A stretch of 64,000 nt of DNA. Source: an uncultured Owenweeksia sp. GTDB lineage: Bacteria > Bacteroidota > Bacteroidia > Flavobacteriales > Schleiferiaceae. Below, piece after piece: positions 20,666-30,563 of this stretch. A model generated the notes under the pieces. The model did not search any database, had not been told where the DNA came from, and saw nothing but the letters and a program-made list of their open reading frames with translations. The DNA lies in NCBI GenBank assembly GCA_937146805.1, contig CAKZRR010000038.1:62001-126000 (forward strand), in the 5' to 3' direction. Every line of letters begins with the position of its first letter. Position 1 is the first letter of the stretch. A program made the translations under genes and the position numbers.

Positions 20666-23600
20666 ATGAAGCGATTATTTACGAGCATTTTAGCCCTTTT
20701 AGCTATATTAACCATTCCTGGTTCTCATAGGAATAACTTACCCAATACCGATCAAATTTATGCCGAGTTTATCCAAAATCATCCCTTTAGCACAAGACCT
20801 CATTTAACAAAGGAAGACCTAAAGGGTACACCAAAGAGAGATAGACCCGATTTGGCGATGGAGCAAGATTTTTTGCTCACTATGGATCCGGCTTTAGGCC
20901 GACCTACGCCTGAACGATTAACACCTATTTATAAGCAAATAAGCAATTTGCTAAACAGTGCCACTCCACTACCTGGAAGCGCTTCGCACCCATGGGTTGA
21001 AAGAGGACCGGATAATGTGGGTGGGCGAACCCGCGCTATTATGTTTGATCCTAACGATACTACCAACAAAAAAGTTTGGGCTGGCGGTACCACTGGTGGA
21101 CTTTGGTACAATATCGATTTTACCAATCCTACATCTGGCTGGCAAGCCGTAAACGACTTTTGGGATAATATTTCGATTACCAACATTGCCTATGATCCTA
21201 CCAATACGCAAACCTTTTATGTAAGTACTGGCGAAGGCTGGGGCTCCAGTGTTTCGGGCGCTCGCGGTGCGGGAATTTGGAAATCTACCGATGCTGGATT
21301 AACATGGAGTCAACTACCCGCTACTGCTCATTATGCCTTTGTAAACGACTTAGTAGTGCGCAACGAAAATGGGGTAGGCGTGGTGTATGCCGGCCTTAGA
21401 GGAATATCATATACTGGGACTTTGCACGGAGTTGCGGATGAAGGTTTGCAGCGCTCCGTTGATGGAGGCAGTACCTTTACGCAAGTTTTGCCCAACGTAC
21501 CTATCCGAAGCTATAACTATGCTGTTGGCGATATAGAAATTGGCGCCAACAACCGAATTTGGGTGGGTACCATACGAAGTGCTAATTCCGGTGGAAACCG
21601 AGGGGGTGGAACCATTTTGAGTAGCCACGATGGAATTAATTGGACAACCGATTACGAAAACAGTAGTGCTGGCCGTGTAAAACTAGCTACGGCCCCTAGC
21701 GATTCGAACCGTGTGTATGCCATTTTCGAGGTAAGCAACTCGGTAGGCGAAATGAAAAAAACAACGGATGGTGGTGCCAACTGGACAACCGTTATTCAGC
21801 CGGATGATGCTGACCCTAATATTCAATCTAGCGACTTTGCTCGTAACCAAGCTTGGACCCATTTATCCTTGGCGGTAGACCCCAACAATGCGGACAATGT
21901 TTATGCCGGTGGGATTGATCTTTTTAGAAGCACCAATGCTGGTGGCACTTGGGATCAACTTTCGCATTGGTACGGTGGTTTTGGTTTTATTGAAGTGCAT
22001 GCCGATCAACAAATTATTGCCTTTAGACCAGGTTCTTCTACCGAAGCCCTTTTTGGAAACGATGGCGGTGTTTTTCGCTCCAACACGCTCTTAAATCCCG
22101 TTCCAAGCTTTACCAACCTCAATCAAGATTATAACGTAACGCAATTTTACGCTTGTGCTACACACCCAGACGCAAATAGTAATTACTACTTGGCTGGTTC
22201 GCAAGACAATGGCTCGCACCAATTTATTTCATCTGGTGTAAACAGTACCCGAGAAGTAACAGGTGGAGATGGTGCTTATTGCTTTATAGATGAGGATGAC
22301 CCCGATTTTCAAATCACCTCTTATGTGTACAACTCCTATTGGTTATCTACCGATGGTGGACTAACATTTCCATCGCGAATGCAAAATACCTCGTCACAAG
22401 GTTCATTTATAAATCCAACTGATTATGACAGCCATCAGAACGTATTATATTCTACCCGCAGCGCTTCTTCCATAAATCGTATTTCAAATGTTACCGGAAC
22501 TCCTGTTATTGATTTTTTCAACATATTAGGAATGGGCGGTAAAGCCACACACATTCGCGTGTCGCCACTTACAACCACTAGCACCACTCTTTTTGTAGGT
22601 ACTTCAGCCGGGCGGGTTTTTAGAGTGGACAGCGCCAATTCTAGCCAGCCAAATTACACGCGTATTAGCCCTCCAGGCAGTATTCCTAATGGTAGCATTA
22701 GCTGTATTGATGTGGGGGCCACCGAACAAGAATTATTGGTTACCTATACCAACTACGGTATTGTATCTGTTTGGTACACCAATGATGGTGGTGCAAATTG
22801 GGTGGACAAAGAAGGCAATCTCCCAGACATGCCCATCCGTTGGTGCATGTTTAACCCATTTAACTACAATGAGGCCATTTTAGCCACCGAAGTAGGTGTA
22901 TGGGCCAGTAAAAATTTGGGAGACACCAGTCCTAGTTGGACACCAAGTACTAGCGGCTTAGCTAATGTTCGCACTTCCATGCTTCGAATGCGTAAATCTG
23001 ATAATCAAGTTATTGCCGCCACCTTTGGTCGTGGTTTATTTAGCAGTGATGGCTTTACAGCAAGCTTTTCGCCTACCGCAAAATTTGAAACCAGCACCAA
23101 TGTTTTATGCCCCGGTGATACCCTAAAACTAACGGATAAAACTTTGTTTAAACCCACGCAATGGAACTGGACGATAAACCCAACTACCTTCAATTTTGTG
23201 AATGGAACCAATGCACAATCAGCTGAACCTGAGGTTGTTTTTACCCAAACAGCTAACTACCAAATTAAGCTCGAAGCCAGTAATGCTAATGGTCTTGATA
23301 CAGTAAGCACTAGCCTTTCGGCCGATGTATTTGGCGATCCACAAGTAACCGTTGATTATGGACTAAATCAGTTAGCCTGCTGGCCAATTGCTCCAAATTA
23401 CGAATGGTTTTTTAATGGCGCAGCTATTCCCGGTAGTACCGGAAAACAATTTATACCCTTTAGCCAAAATGGCACCTACAAAGTAGAGGTTAACGGTATA
23501 AATTGCTCGGCTGTGTCGCCTGATTTTATAATGAATAATGTAGGTTTAACCGAAAATAAAGCTGCGGGATTAGCCGTTTACCCAAACCCCGTTACCAAGC

Positions 23601-23803
23601 ATGTTACGCTGCAGGGCTTTAGTGAGGGCGAACCGTTATTAGTACAGCTTTACAATATTACAGGCCGCTTGGTATGGCAGCAAAAACTGAATTTTTCAAA
23701 TTCTAAACCCCAAGTTAACCTCGAATCCTTAAAAAAAGGGGAATACCTTTTAAAGGTGAAAGGCACTGCTAACCACCTTGAGCAAAAAGTTGTAAAGCAT
23801 TAA
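20666..23803 (+). CDS. Secreted BNR-repeat beta-propeller protein with PKD-like domain and T9SS sorting domain
   Basis: Asp-box-like repeats (KSTDAGLTWSQL, RSVDGGSTFTQV, KTTDGGANWTTV), C-terminal VYPNPVTKHVTLQGF...GEYLLKVKG. Paralogous in its N-terminal ~800 aa to 24001..28446. Confidence 0.9.
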   Translation: MKRLFTSILALLAILTIPGSHRNNLPNTDQIYAEFIQNHPFSTRPHLTKEDLKGTPKRDRPDLAMEQDFLLTMDPALGRPTPERLTPIYKQISNLLNSATPLPGSASHPWVERGPDNVGGRTRAIMFDPNDTTNKKVWAGGTTGGLWYNIDFTNPTSGWQAVNDFWDNISITNIAYDPTNTQTFYVSTGEGWGSSVSGARGAGIWKSTDAGLTWSQLPATAHYAFVNDLVVRNENGVGVVYAGLRGISYTGTLHGVADEGLQRSVDGGSTFTQVLPNVPIRSYNYAVGDIEIGANNRIWVGTIRSANSGGNRGGGTILSSHDGINWTTDYENSSAGRVKLATAPSDSNRVYAIFEVSNSVGEMKKTTDGGANWTTVIQPDDADPNIQSSDFARNQAWTHLSLAVDPNNADNVYAGGIDLFRSTNAGGTWDQLSHWYGGFGFIEVHADQQIIAFRPGSSTEALFGNDGGVFRSNTLLNPVPSFTNLNQDYNVTQFYACATHPDANSNYYLAGSQDNGSHQFISSGVNSTREVTGGDGAYCFIDEDDPDFQITSYVYNSYWLSTDGGLTFPSRMQNTSSQGSFINPTDYDSHQNVLYSTRSASSINRISNVTGTPVIDFFNILGMGGKATHIRVSPLTTTSTTLFVGTSAGRVFRVDSANSSQPNYTRISPPGSIPNGSISCIDVGATEQELLVTYTNYGIVSVWYTNDGGANWVDKEGNLPDMPIRWCMFNPFNYNEAILATEVGVWASKNLGDTSPSWTPSTSGLANVRTSMLRMRKSDNQVIAATFGRGLFSSDGFTASFSPTAKFETSTNVLCPGDTLKLTDKTLFKPTQWNWTINPTTFNFVNGTNAQSAEPEVVFTQTANYQIKLEASNANGLDTVSTSLSADVFGDPQVTVDYGLNQLACWPIAPNYEWFFNGAAIPGSTGKQFIPFSQNGTYKVEVNGINCSAVSPDFIMNNVGLTENKAAGLAVYPNPVTKHVTLQGFSEGEPLLVQLYNITGRLVWQQKLNFSNSKPQVNLESLKKGEYLLKVKGTANHLEQKVVKH

Positions 23804-24000
23804 AATTAAGTCCCTTTCGGTTTTAGTTTAAGAAAAAAGTTGGGGCTTTTAGCCCTAATCGTTTCATTCATTTTTCACAGGTATTTTGCTAAACCTTTGA
23901 TTTACCGAAAACGACAAGCACCTAAAAACGTGCTAGTTATATTTATTCAAAGCTTCTACCTTTCGGAAAACGTTAACACGCTTCAATAAAAGATTTTAGC

Positions 24001-27000
24001 ATGAAAAAGGTATTCCAATGGGCGCTAGTATTATTGGCCGTTCAAAGCACGTCACCCTTCCAACAAAATAGTAAGGACGTATTCCGCGAAAGCGTAAACC
24101 AACACCCTTATAGTACCCGTGAAAAACTAAGCCCCGAACAAATTAAGGGCATGACCAAACAAGACAGGCCTGATTTAGCTTGGGAGCAAGACTTTTTAGC
24201 TACTATGAATCCTGCTTTAGGCAGACCAACGCCTGAAAATCTTTTTCCTATTTACCAACAGGTAGCGCAAAGTCAAAATAATTCTTTTGCAACACCGGGG
24301 TCGGTTAGCTCGCCTTGGGTAGAGCGTGGTCCTACCAATGTTGGTGGCCGAACACGTGCATTGGCCTACGATCCTAATGATGTAACCGGAAAAAAAGTTT
24401 GGGCAGGAGGCGCCACCGGAGGTCTTTGGTACAACAGTGATATTACAAGCGCCAGTAGCCAATGGACAGCCGTTAACGATTTTTGGGATAATATTGCCAT
24501 TACTTGTATCGCCTTTGATCCAAATACTTCATCTACCATATATGTGGGCACCGGAGAAAGCTGGGGTGGCGCGAGCAGAGGCGCTGGAATTTGGAAAAGC
24601 ACCAATAGTGGAACCACATGGACTCAACTACCTGCAACCAGCAGCTTTTATTACATAAACGACCTTATAGTGCGTAATGAAAGTAGCAACAGCGTAGTTT
24701 ATGCCGCTGTAGCCGGAAGATATTATAATGGAAGTTGGCATGGATTATCTTCTGGTGGTTTACAACGTTCAACCAACGGTGGTAGCTCATTTACACAGGT
24801 ACTACCCAATGTACCAGGGCAAACTTTTAATTATTCGCCTGCCGATATTGAGCTTGCTGCAAACAACAAACTTTGGGTAGGCACCATCAAATCTTCTTAT
24901 AGCGGTAGCGATAAAGGTGGCGGTCGTATATTATCGAGTACTAACGGAACCACCTGGAGCGTATCCTATACCAATAGCGGTGGCGATAGAGTAGAATTAG
25001 CTTGTGCCCCAAATGATGCCAATTACGTATATGGTATGATTGAGAGTGGCAGCGTTGTGGATGAAATGGTAAGAACTACCAATGGTGGGTCTAGCTGGAG
25101 TGCAATGAATGAGCCTAACGATGCGGACAACGGTATTCCGGCATCTGATTTTAGTCGTGGGCAAGCTTGGTATGATTTAATTTTAGCCGTTGATCCTAAC
25201 AACAAAAACACTGTATTGGCCGGAGGTGTTGACCTCTTTAGAAGTACCAACGGTGGTACGGCTTGGAGCCAGATTTCTAAATGGTCTAACAACAATAACT
25301 TAGCGGCTTTAAGCTGCTCTAGAGTGCATGCGGATCAACATGCTATAATCTTTAAAGCTGGCAGCTCAAATCAAGTTCTTTTTGGAAATGACGGAGGTGT
25401 GTTTTATACCAACAGTTTAACCACTGCGGCTACAAACAACGTAATTTCGGCTCGTAACAATGGTTACAACGTAACTCAGTTTTATGCTGTCGCCATGCAT
25501 CCAACTGCTGGTAGCAATTACTTTTTGGCGGGATCACAAGACAACGGAACTCAAAGATTTAACAGTGCTGGATTAGCTGCTACCACAAGTGCCACAGGTG
25601 GTGATGGCGCTTTTTGTTTTATAGATCAAACCAACCCCAATTACCAAATTACTTCGTACGTGTACAATAGCTATTGGCGCTCTACCAATGGTGGTACCTC
25701 CTTTGCCTATCCGCGAATGCAAAGCGATCAAACCACCGGAAAATTTATTAACCCAGCAGACTACGATGACAATTTAGGTGTTTTATACTCCGCTCGTACC
25801 ACCAGTACAATTAACCGAATTAGCTCCATTCGTGGCACCTTTGTAATTGATAATTTTACAGTAAGTGGCATGAACAGTATGGCTTCACATTTACGCGTAT
25901 CGCCTTATGGTACTACAAACTCTACACTTTTTGTAGGCACCTCGGCAGGCGATGTTTATAAAGTTACCAATGCACAATCTGCTACACCAAGTAGTAGTAG
26001 CATTGGAGGTAGTTTGCCTTCTGGCAACATTTCTTGTATTGAGATTGGTGCTAGTGATAGCGAATTAATAGTAACTCTAAGCAACTACGGTACTAACTCC
26101 GTTTGGTATACCAGCAATGGCGGTAGCTCATGGGCCAGTCGAGAAGGTAATTTACCCAACATGCCTGTACGATGGGCGCTTTTTAATCCAAGCAATCGCT
26201 CGGAAGTATTACTCGCCACCGAAGTAGGTGTTTGGTCTACCACTAATTTTAATGCTTCGTCACCATCTTGGGCACCTTCAAATTCAGGTTTGGCCAACGT
26301 ACGCGTAGATATGCTGCAAATTCGTGATAGCGATAAACAGGTAGTAGCCGCCACCTTTGGTCGTGGGCTTTTTACATCTGATGGTTTTAATACACCTGCT
26401 GGTGTACAAGCAGATTTCGCGATAAGCAAACAATACCCCTGCCTAAATGAAATAATACAGCTTAATGATAGCTCAACAGGCGCCACTAGCTGGAGCTGGA
26501 GCATAAGCCCTTCTAGCTATAGCTTTAATACTGGAAGCAGCGCCAGCAGCCAAAACCCTGAAATAAGCTTTAGTAGCAACGGCCTATACACCATTACATT
26601 AGTAGCAAGTAATGGATCAACCTCTGATTCATTAACCCTTAGCCAAGCGGTGCAAGCAGGTGGGGCCAGCCTACCCTTTACCGAAAACTTTGAAGGAAGC
26701 GTGGCTGAATGGTTTTTGGATAACCCTGATAATGGCACCACTTGGGGACTATACGCAGTTGCAGGTAACAGTCCTGGAAATCGTGCCGCGGGTATCGATA
26801 ACTACAATTACAACGGAGCAGGTCAGCGCGATGGTCTTATTTCACCTGTTTTAAACTTAACAGGCTATACCTCGGTAACCTTAGATTTTGATTATGCCTA
26901 CCGCAGATACGGTAGCTCAAACAGCGATAGCTTGGCCGTTTATGTAAGTAGCAATTGTGGAAACACTTGGCAACAAATTGCCTTATTTGGCGAAAACGGA

Positions 27001-28446
27001 ACCGGAAATTTTGCCACAGGGGCAGATCTCACTAGTGCCTTTACACCTGCCCTTAGTGGCGATTGGTGTGGTAGCAGCCCAAGTTGCCCTAGCCTAAGTT
27101 TAAATGCGTATGCTGGGATGAACAACGTAAAAGTAAAATTTGAAAACATTAATGGTTACGGCAATAACCTGTTTCTAGATAATGTAAATATTACGGGCAG
27201 CACAAGTTCAGCGCCCGTAGCCAATTTTAGCAGCTCCAAAACAAATGCCTGCACTATTGATCCCGTAACCTTAAGCGATCAAAGTAGCAATACGCCCACC
27301 AGCTGGGCTTGGAGTTTTAACCCCAATACGGTTACTTATGTTAGTTCTACATCGGCCAATAGCCAAAACCCTATGGTTAATTTTAACGCTGCCGGAAACT
27401 ACACGGTTACTTTAGTAGCCACCAATGCAATTGGGAATGATTCCGAAACTAAAACCAACTATATTTCTGTAGCTGCAAGCGTTACACCCTTGGTGAGTAT
27501 TACCTCAAATAAAACAACCATTTGCCAAGGAGAAAATATCAACTTTACCGCTGTACCTACCAATGGTGGTACCTCTCCAAGTTATCAATGGAAAATAAAC
27601 GGAACTAATGCCGGGACAAATTCAGCTAATTTTAACAGCAGCGCCATACAAAATGGAGATCAAGTTACTGTGGTATTAAACTCCAATGCCAGCTGCCTGA
27701 TTAATGCCAATGCCACGTCAAATGCCATTAGCCTTACTGTGAATAGCTATCCTGCCGTAGCAGTTAATACTCCACAAAAACTAACCGCTTATTGTAAAGA
27801 AGATACCTTGGCTTTAACAGCCAGCCCTCCCGGAGGAACTTGGTCTGGAAGTGGTGTAGTTGGCGCAAGCTTTTATCCCGCCACAGCGGGAACAGGCCAG
27901 CATTGGGTAACCTATACGGTTGCCAACAGTGGTTGCCTATCTGCCGATAGTTTAATGGTAGATGTATCGATAATACCTAAGCCTACTATTAGCCAAAGTG
28001 CGGCTGTTTTAACTTGCAACGAAACAGGTTATACGTACCAGTGGTTTGATGGGGGAATGCCTATTTCGGGGGCTAAAAACCAAACTTATACGCCTGTAGC
28101 CAATGGAAGTTACTCAGTTCAAATTTCCTCCAATAATTGTTGGGACAACTCAACCAACGTTGATATAAATGATTTTGCAATTGGTGAAATTTCTAAAACC
28201 TTTAGCGTGGAGGTATTCCCAAATCCTACCAACGGCAACAGTACCTTAAGCCTTAAAAATGTAAGCGCTAATAAAGTGAGCTACAAAATATACTCGGCTA
28301 GTGGTGCGCTTATTTTTGAAAAGGAACTAAACGCTGCTTCGCAAATGGAAGAAACGCTAAATATTAGCGGCTTACCAGCTGGTATTTATACCCTACAATT
28401 ACTGGTAGGTAACGAAATGATAAACGAAAAAATAACTAAAAACTAG
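24001..28446 (+). CDS. Secreted BNR-repeat beta-propeller protein with jelly-roll, PKD and Ig-like domains and T9SS sorting domain
   Basis: N-terminal propeller closely matches 20666..23803 (SPWVERGPTNVGGRTRALAYDPND vs HPWVERGPDNVGGRTRAIMFDPND). C-terminal VFPNPTNGNSTLSL...GIYTLQLLVG. Confidence 0.92.
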   Translation: MKKVFQWALVLLAVQSTSPFQQNSKDVFRESVNQHPYSTREKLSPEQIKGMTKQDRPDLAWEQDFLATMNPALGRPTPENLFPIYQQVAQSQNNSFATPGSVSSPWVERGPTNVGGRTRALAYDPNDVTGKKVWAGGATGGLWYNSDITSASSQWTAVNDFWDNIAITCIAFDPNTSSTIYVGTGESWGGASRGAGIWKSTNSGTTWTQLPATSSFYYINDLIVRNESSNSVVYAAVAGRYYNGSWHGLSSGGLQRSTNGGSSFTQVLPNVPGQTFNYSPADIELAANNKLWVGTIKSSYSGSDKGGGRILSSTNGTTWSVSYTNSGGDRVELACAPNDANYVYGMIESGSVVDEMVRTTNGGSSWSAMNEPNDADNGIPASDFSRGQAWYDLILAVDPNNKNTVLAGGVDLFRSTNGGTAWSQISKWSNNNNLAALSCSRVHADQHAIIFKAGSSNQVLFGNDGGVFYTNSLTTAATNNVISARNNGYNVTQFYAVAMHPTAGSNYFLAGSQDNGTQRFNSAGLAATTSATGGDGAFCFIDQTNPNYQITSYVYNSYWRSTNGGTSFAYPRMQSDQTTGKFINPADYDDNLGVLYSARTTSTINRISSIRGTFVIDNFTVSGMNSMASHLRVSPYGTTNSTLFVGTSAGDVYKVTNAQSATPSSSSIGGSLPSGNISCIEIGASDSELIVTLSNYGTNSVWYTSNGGSSWASREGNLPNMPVRWALFNPSNRSEVLLATEVGVWSTTNFNASSPSWAPSNSGLANVRVDMLQIRDSDKQVVAATFGRGLFTSDGFNTPAGVQADFAISKQYPCLNEIIQLNDSSTGATSWSWSISPSSYSFNTGSSASSQNPEISFSSNGLYTITLVASNGSTSDSLTLSQAVQAGGASLPFTENFEGSVAEWFLDNPDNGTTWGLYAVAGNSPGNRAAGIDNYNYNGAGQRDGLISPVLNLTGYTSVTLDFDYAYRRYGSSNSDSLAVYVSSNCGNTWQQIALFGENGTGNFATGADLTSAFTPALSGDWCGSSPSCPSLSLNAYAGMNNVKVKFENINGYGNNLFLDNVNITGSTSSAPVANFSSSKTNACTIDPVTLSDQSSNTPTSWAWSFNPNTVTYVSSTSANSQNPMVNFNAAGNYTVTLVATNAIGNDSETKTNYISVAASVTPLVSITSNKTTICQGENINFTAVPTNGGTSPSYQWKINGTNAGTNSANFNSSAIQNGDQVTVVLNSNASCLINANATSNAISLTVNSYPAVAVNTPQKLTAYCKEDTLALTASPPGGTWSGSGVVGASFYPATAGTGQHWVTYTVANSGCLSADSLMVDVSIIPKPTISQSAAVLTCNETGYTYQWFDGGMPISGAKNQTYTPVANGSYSVQISSNNCWDNSTNVDINDFAIGEISKTFSVEVFPNPTNGNSTLSLKNVSANKVSYKIYSASGALIFEKELNAASQMEETLNISGLPAGIYTLQLLVGNEMINEKITKN

Positions 28447-29138
28447 GCCGGAACTAAGTTCTTTAACAAGCTCTCAAAAAAGGCGCGGCCATCGATGTTA
28501 CCCAAGTTTTCATCGGCTGCCCTTTCGGGATGCGGCATCATACCAAATACATTTTTACCAGCGTTGCAAACACCTGCAATGCTGTTTACAGAACCATTTG
28601 GATTAGCAGAATCAAGCACCTCAGCATTAGAGTTACTGTAATACGCTATAATTTGATTGTTGGATTTCAGCTCAGCCAACGTAGCGTCATCAGCAAAGTA
28701 ATGCCCTTCGCCATGCGCAATAGGAATTTGATACGCCTTGTTTGTATCTAAATTGGCTGTTAAAGCCATATCATTGCTGGCGGGCTTTAACCAAACATTT
28801 TTACAGATAAAAGTTTGACTATTGTTGTGCTTTAAGGTACCGGGCAATAAACCCGCTTCGCATAAAACTTGAAAACCATTGCAAATTCCCATTACATAAC
28901 CTCCTTGGTTAGCAAAGTCAACTACCTTTTCCATGATAGGCGAAAAACGAGCAATCGCACCTGAACGCAAATAATCTCCATAAGAGAACCCGCCAGGCAA
29001 TACCACAAAATCAACACCTTGTAAATCGGTATCCTTATGCCAAAGCTCTACCACTTCTTGCTTTAAAATTTCTTTTAAAACATATATCATGTCTTTATCA
29101 CAATTACTACCTGGAAAAACTACTACGCCAAATTTCAT
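28443..29138 (-). CDS. purQ: Phosphoribosylformylglycinamidine synthase, glutaminase subunit
   Basis: MKFGVVVFPGSNCDKDMIYVL, VLPGGFSYGDYLRSGAIA, GICNGFQVL, GMMPHPERA. Start at the internal ATG 29138; the track ORF begins at 29204. Confidence 0.95.
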   Translation of the reverse strand: MKFGVVVFPGSNCDKDMIYVLKEILKQEVVELWHKDTDLQGVDFVVLPGGFSYGDYLRSGAIARFSPIMEKVVDFANQGGYVMGICNGFQVLCEAGLLPGTLKHNNSQTFICKNVWLKPASNDMALTANLDTNKAYQIPIAHGEGHYFADDATLAELKSNNQIIAYYSNSNAEVLDSANPNGSVNSIAGVCNAGKNVFGMMPHPERAADENLGNIDGRAFFESLLKNLVPA

Positions 29139-29225
29139 AGTCAATGGGGTTTTTGGAATTTGATGCAAAAGTACAGCAAAAAGCCTTGGCGCTTTAGTCC
29201 TCAAGCCTAATTTTGATGAGATTAA

Positions 29226-30167
29226 TTACCCGCCTGTTTCTGTCCTAAAATCAACATTACCGCCTGTAATAATTACAGCTACTTCCTTTCCCTTAAAATG
29301 CTGCGGATTTTTTAAAATACAAGCAAGCGGCACTGCGGAGGAAGGCTCCACCACAATTTTTAATCGTTGCCAAATTAATTGCTGGGCGGCCTTTATTTCT
29401 TCTTCGCTGCAAAGCAAAATACCCCTAGCAAACTGTTTTATATAGCCAAAATTTATTGGCCCCAAGGAAGTTCTTAATCCATCGGCCACGGTAATTGGTG
29501 GCATGGCTGCTTGAAGTTCTCCCGTTTTAAATGAAGCATGGGCATCACTGGCCAACTCTGGCTCGCAACCCCAAACTTCTAACTGCTTTGCGCTAAAATG
29601 GGCACTTAAAGCACTTCCTGCCAAGAGACCGCCACCGCCTACTGGGCACAATAGAGTATCTATCATTGGGAGTTCTTTAAATACTTCTAAGGCACAAGTA
29701 GCTTGGCCGGCAATCGTATTTTCAAAATTGTAAGGCGGAATAAAAATAGCGCCTGTTTTCTGCTGCACTTCGGCTAATGCCTGCTCGCGCCCTTGCAAAG
29801 TAGATTCGCAAAATACCACCGTTGCCCCATAACCTTTCACTGCCTCTACCTTTACGGCAGGGGCGTTTTCGGGCATTACTATAAATGCCTTAATGTTTTG
29901 CTGCTGAGCCGCCCAAGCCAATGCCTGCCCATGATTGCCCGATGAATGGGTTGCTACTCCTGCCGCTTTTTGCTTATCTGATAATTGCCAAACGGAGTTT
30001 AAAGCTCCGCGCGCCTTAAAGGATCCTGTTTTTTGAAAGTTTTCGCATTTAAAATGCAAACTAACTCCGCTAAGTTTATTTAAATATTGTGAGGTGAAAA
30101 TGGGCGTGTGATGAATGCGGTCTTTTATACGAAAAGCCGCTTCGTTAATTACCTTATTGGAAATCAT
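29226..30167 (-). CDS. PLP-dependent threonine/serine dehydratase-like enzyme (fold type II)
   Basis: KTGSFKARGA PLP-lysine motif, THSSGNHGQALAWAA, GGGGLLAGSA. Confidence 0.9.
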   Translation of the reverse strand: MISNKVINEAAFRIKDRIHHTPIFTSQYLNKLSGVSLHFKCENFQKTGSFKARGALNSVWQLSDKQKAAGVATHSSGNHGQALAWAAQQQNIKAFIVMPENAPAVKVEAVKGYGATVVFCESTLQGREQALAEVQQKTGAIFIPPYNFENTIAGQATCALEVFKELPMIDTLLCPVGGGGLLAGSALSAHFSAKQLEVWGCEPELASDAHASFKTGELQAAMPPITVADGLRTSLGPINFGYIKQFARGILLCSEEEIKAAQQLIWQRLKIVVEPSSAVPLACILKNPQHFKGKEVAVIITGGNVDFRTETGG

Positions 30168-30170
30168 TAA

Positions 30171-30563
30171 TTAGATACAGAGAGTTGGACTGCCCATTTT
30201 ACTATTGAGTAAGGGTATGGGGTGTAGCCGCTTGTTTAACAAAATTTGTACATTTTGGTTATTGCCCGGCAAAGGTGCCATTCGTTGAGACTTAAAACCC
30301 TTTTTTTGTATAGTTACCTGTAACTTATCCAGTCGGCCATCTGTATTCGTAAACTTTAGCTCAAAGGTTCCATCGGCCTTTGTTTTAGTAGACTCAATGA
30401 CTTGGCCATTTTTTTCTACTGTTACAATTACATCTACTATACCATCGCGCATTTGCGCATCTAGCACCGCTCCCTTTATAATAAGAGGTGTTTTGTCACC
30501 GTGGCTCCATCCTACAAACGGAACGAGAAACAATAATAAAAAGATGGTTTTGGTTTTAGTCAT
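30171..30563 (-). CDS. Small secreted protein with carboxypeptidase-regulatory-like domain
   Basis: MTKTKTIFLLLFLVPFVGWSHG signal peptide, then IIKGAVLDAQMRDGIVDVIVTV...TKTKADGTFELKF. The ATG at 30563 is more plausible than the track start at 30629. Confidence 0.65.
   Translation of the reverse strand: MTKTKTIFLLLFLVPFVGWSHGDKTPLIIKGAVLDAQMRDGIVDVIVTVEKNGQVIESTKTKADGTFELKFTNTDGRLDKLQVTIQKKGFKSQRMAPLPGNNQNVQILLNKRLHPIPLLNSKMGSPTLCI

Noticed and set aside
20929-27149. Numerous 60-139-aa ORFs inside the BNR propeller genes on both strands
   Set aside because: Overlap long ORFs with clear repeats and signal/sorting sequences; alternative-frame artefacts.
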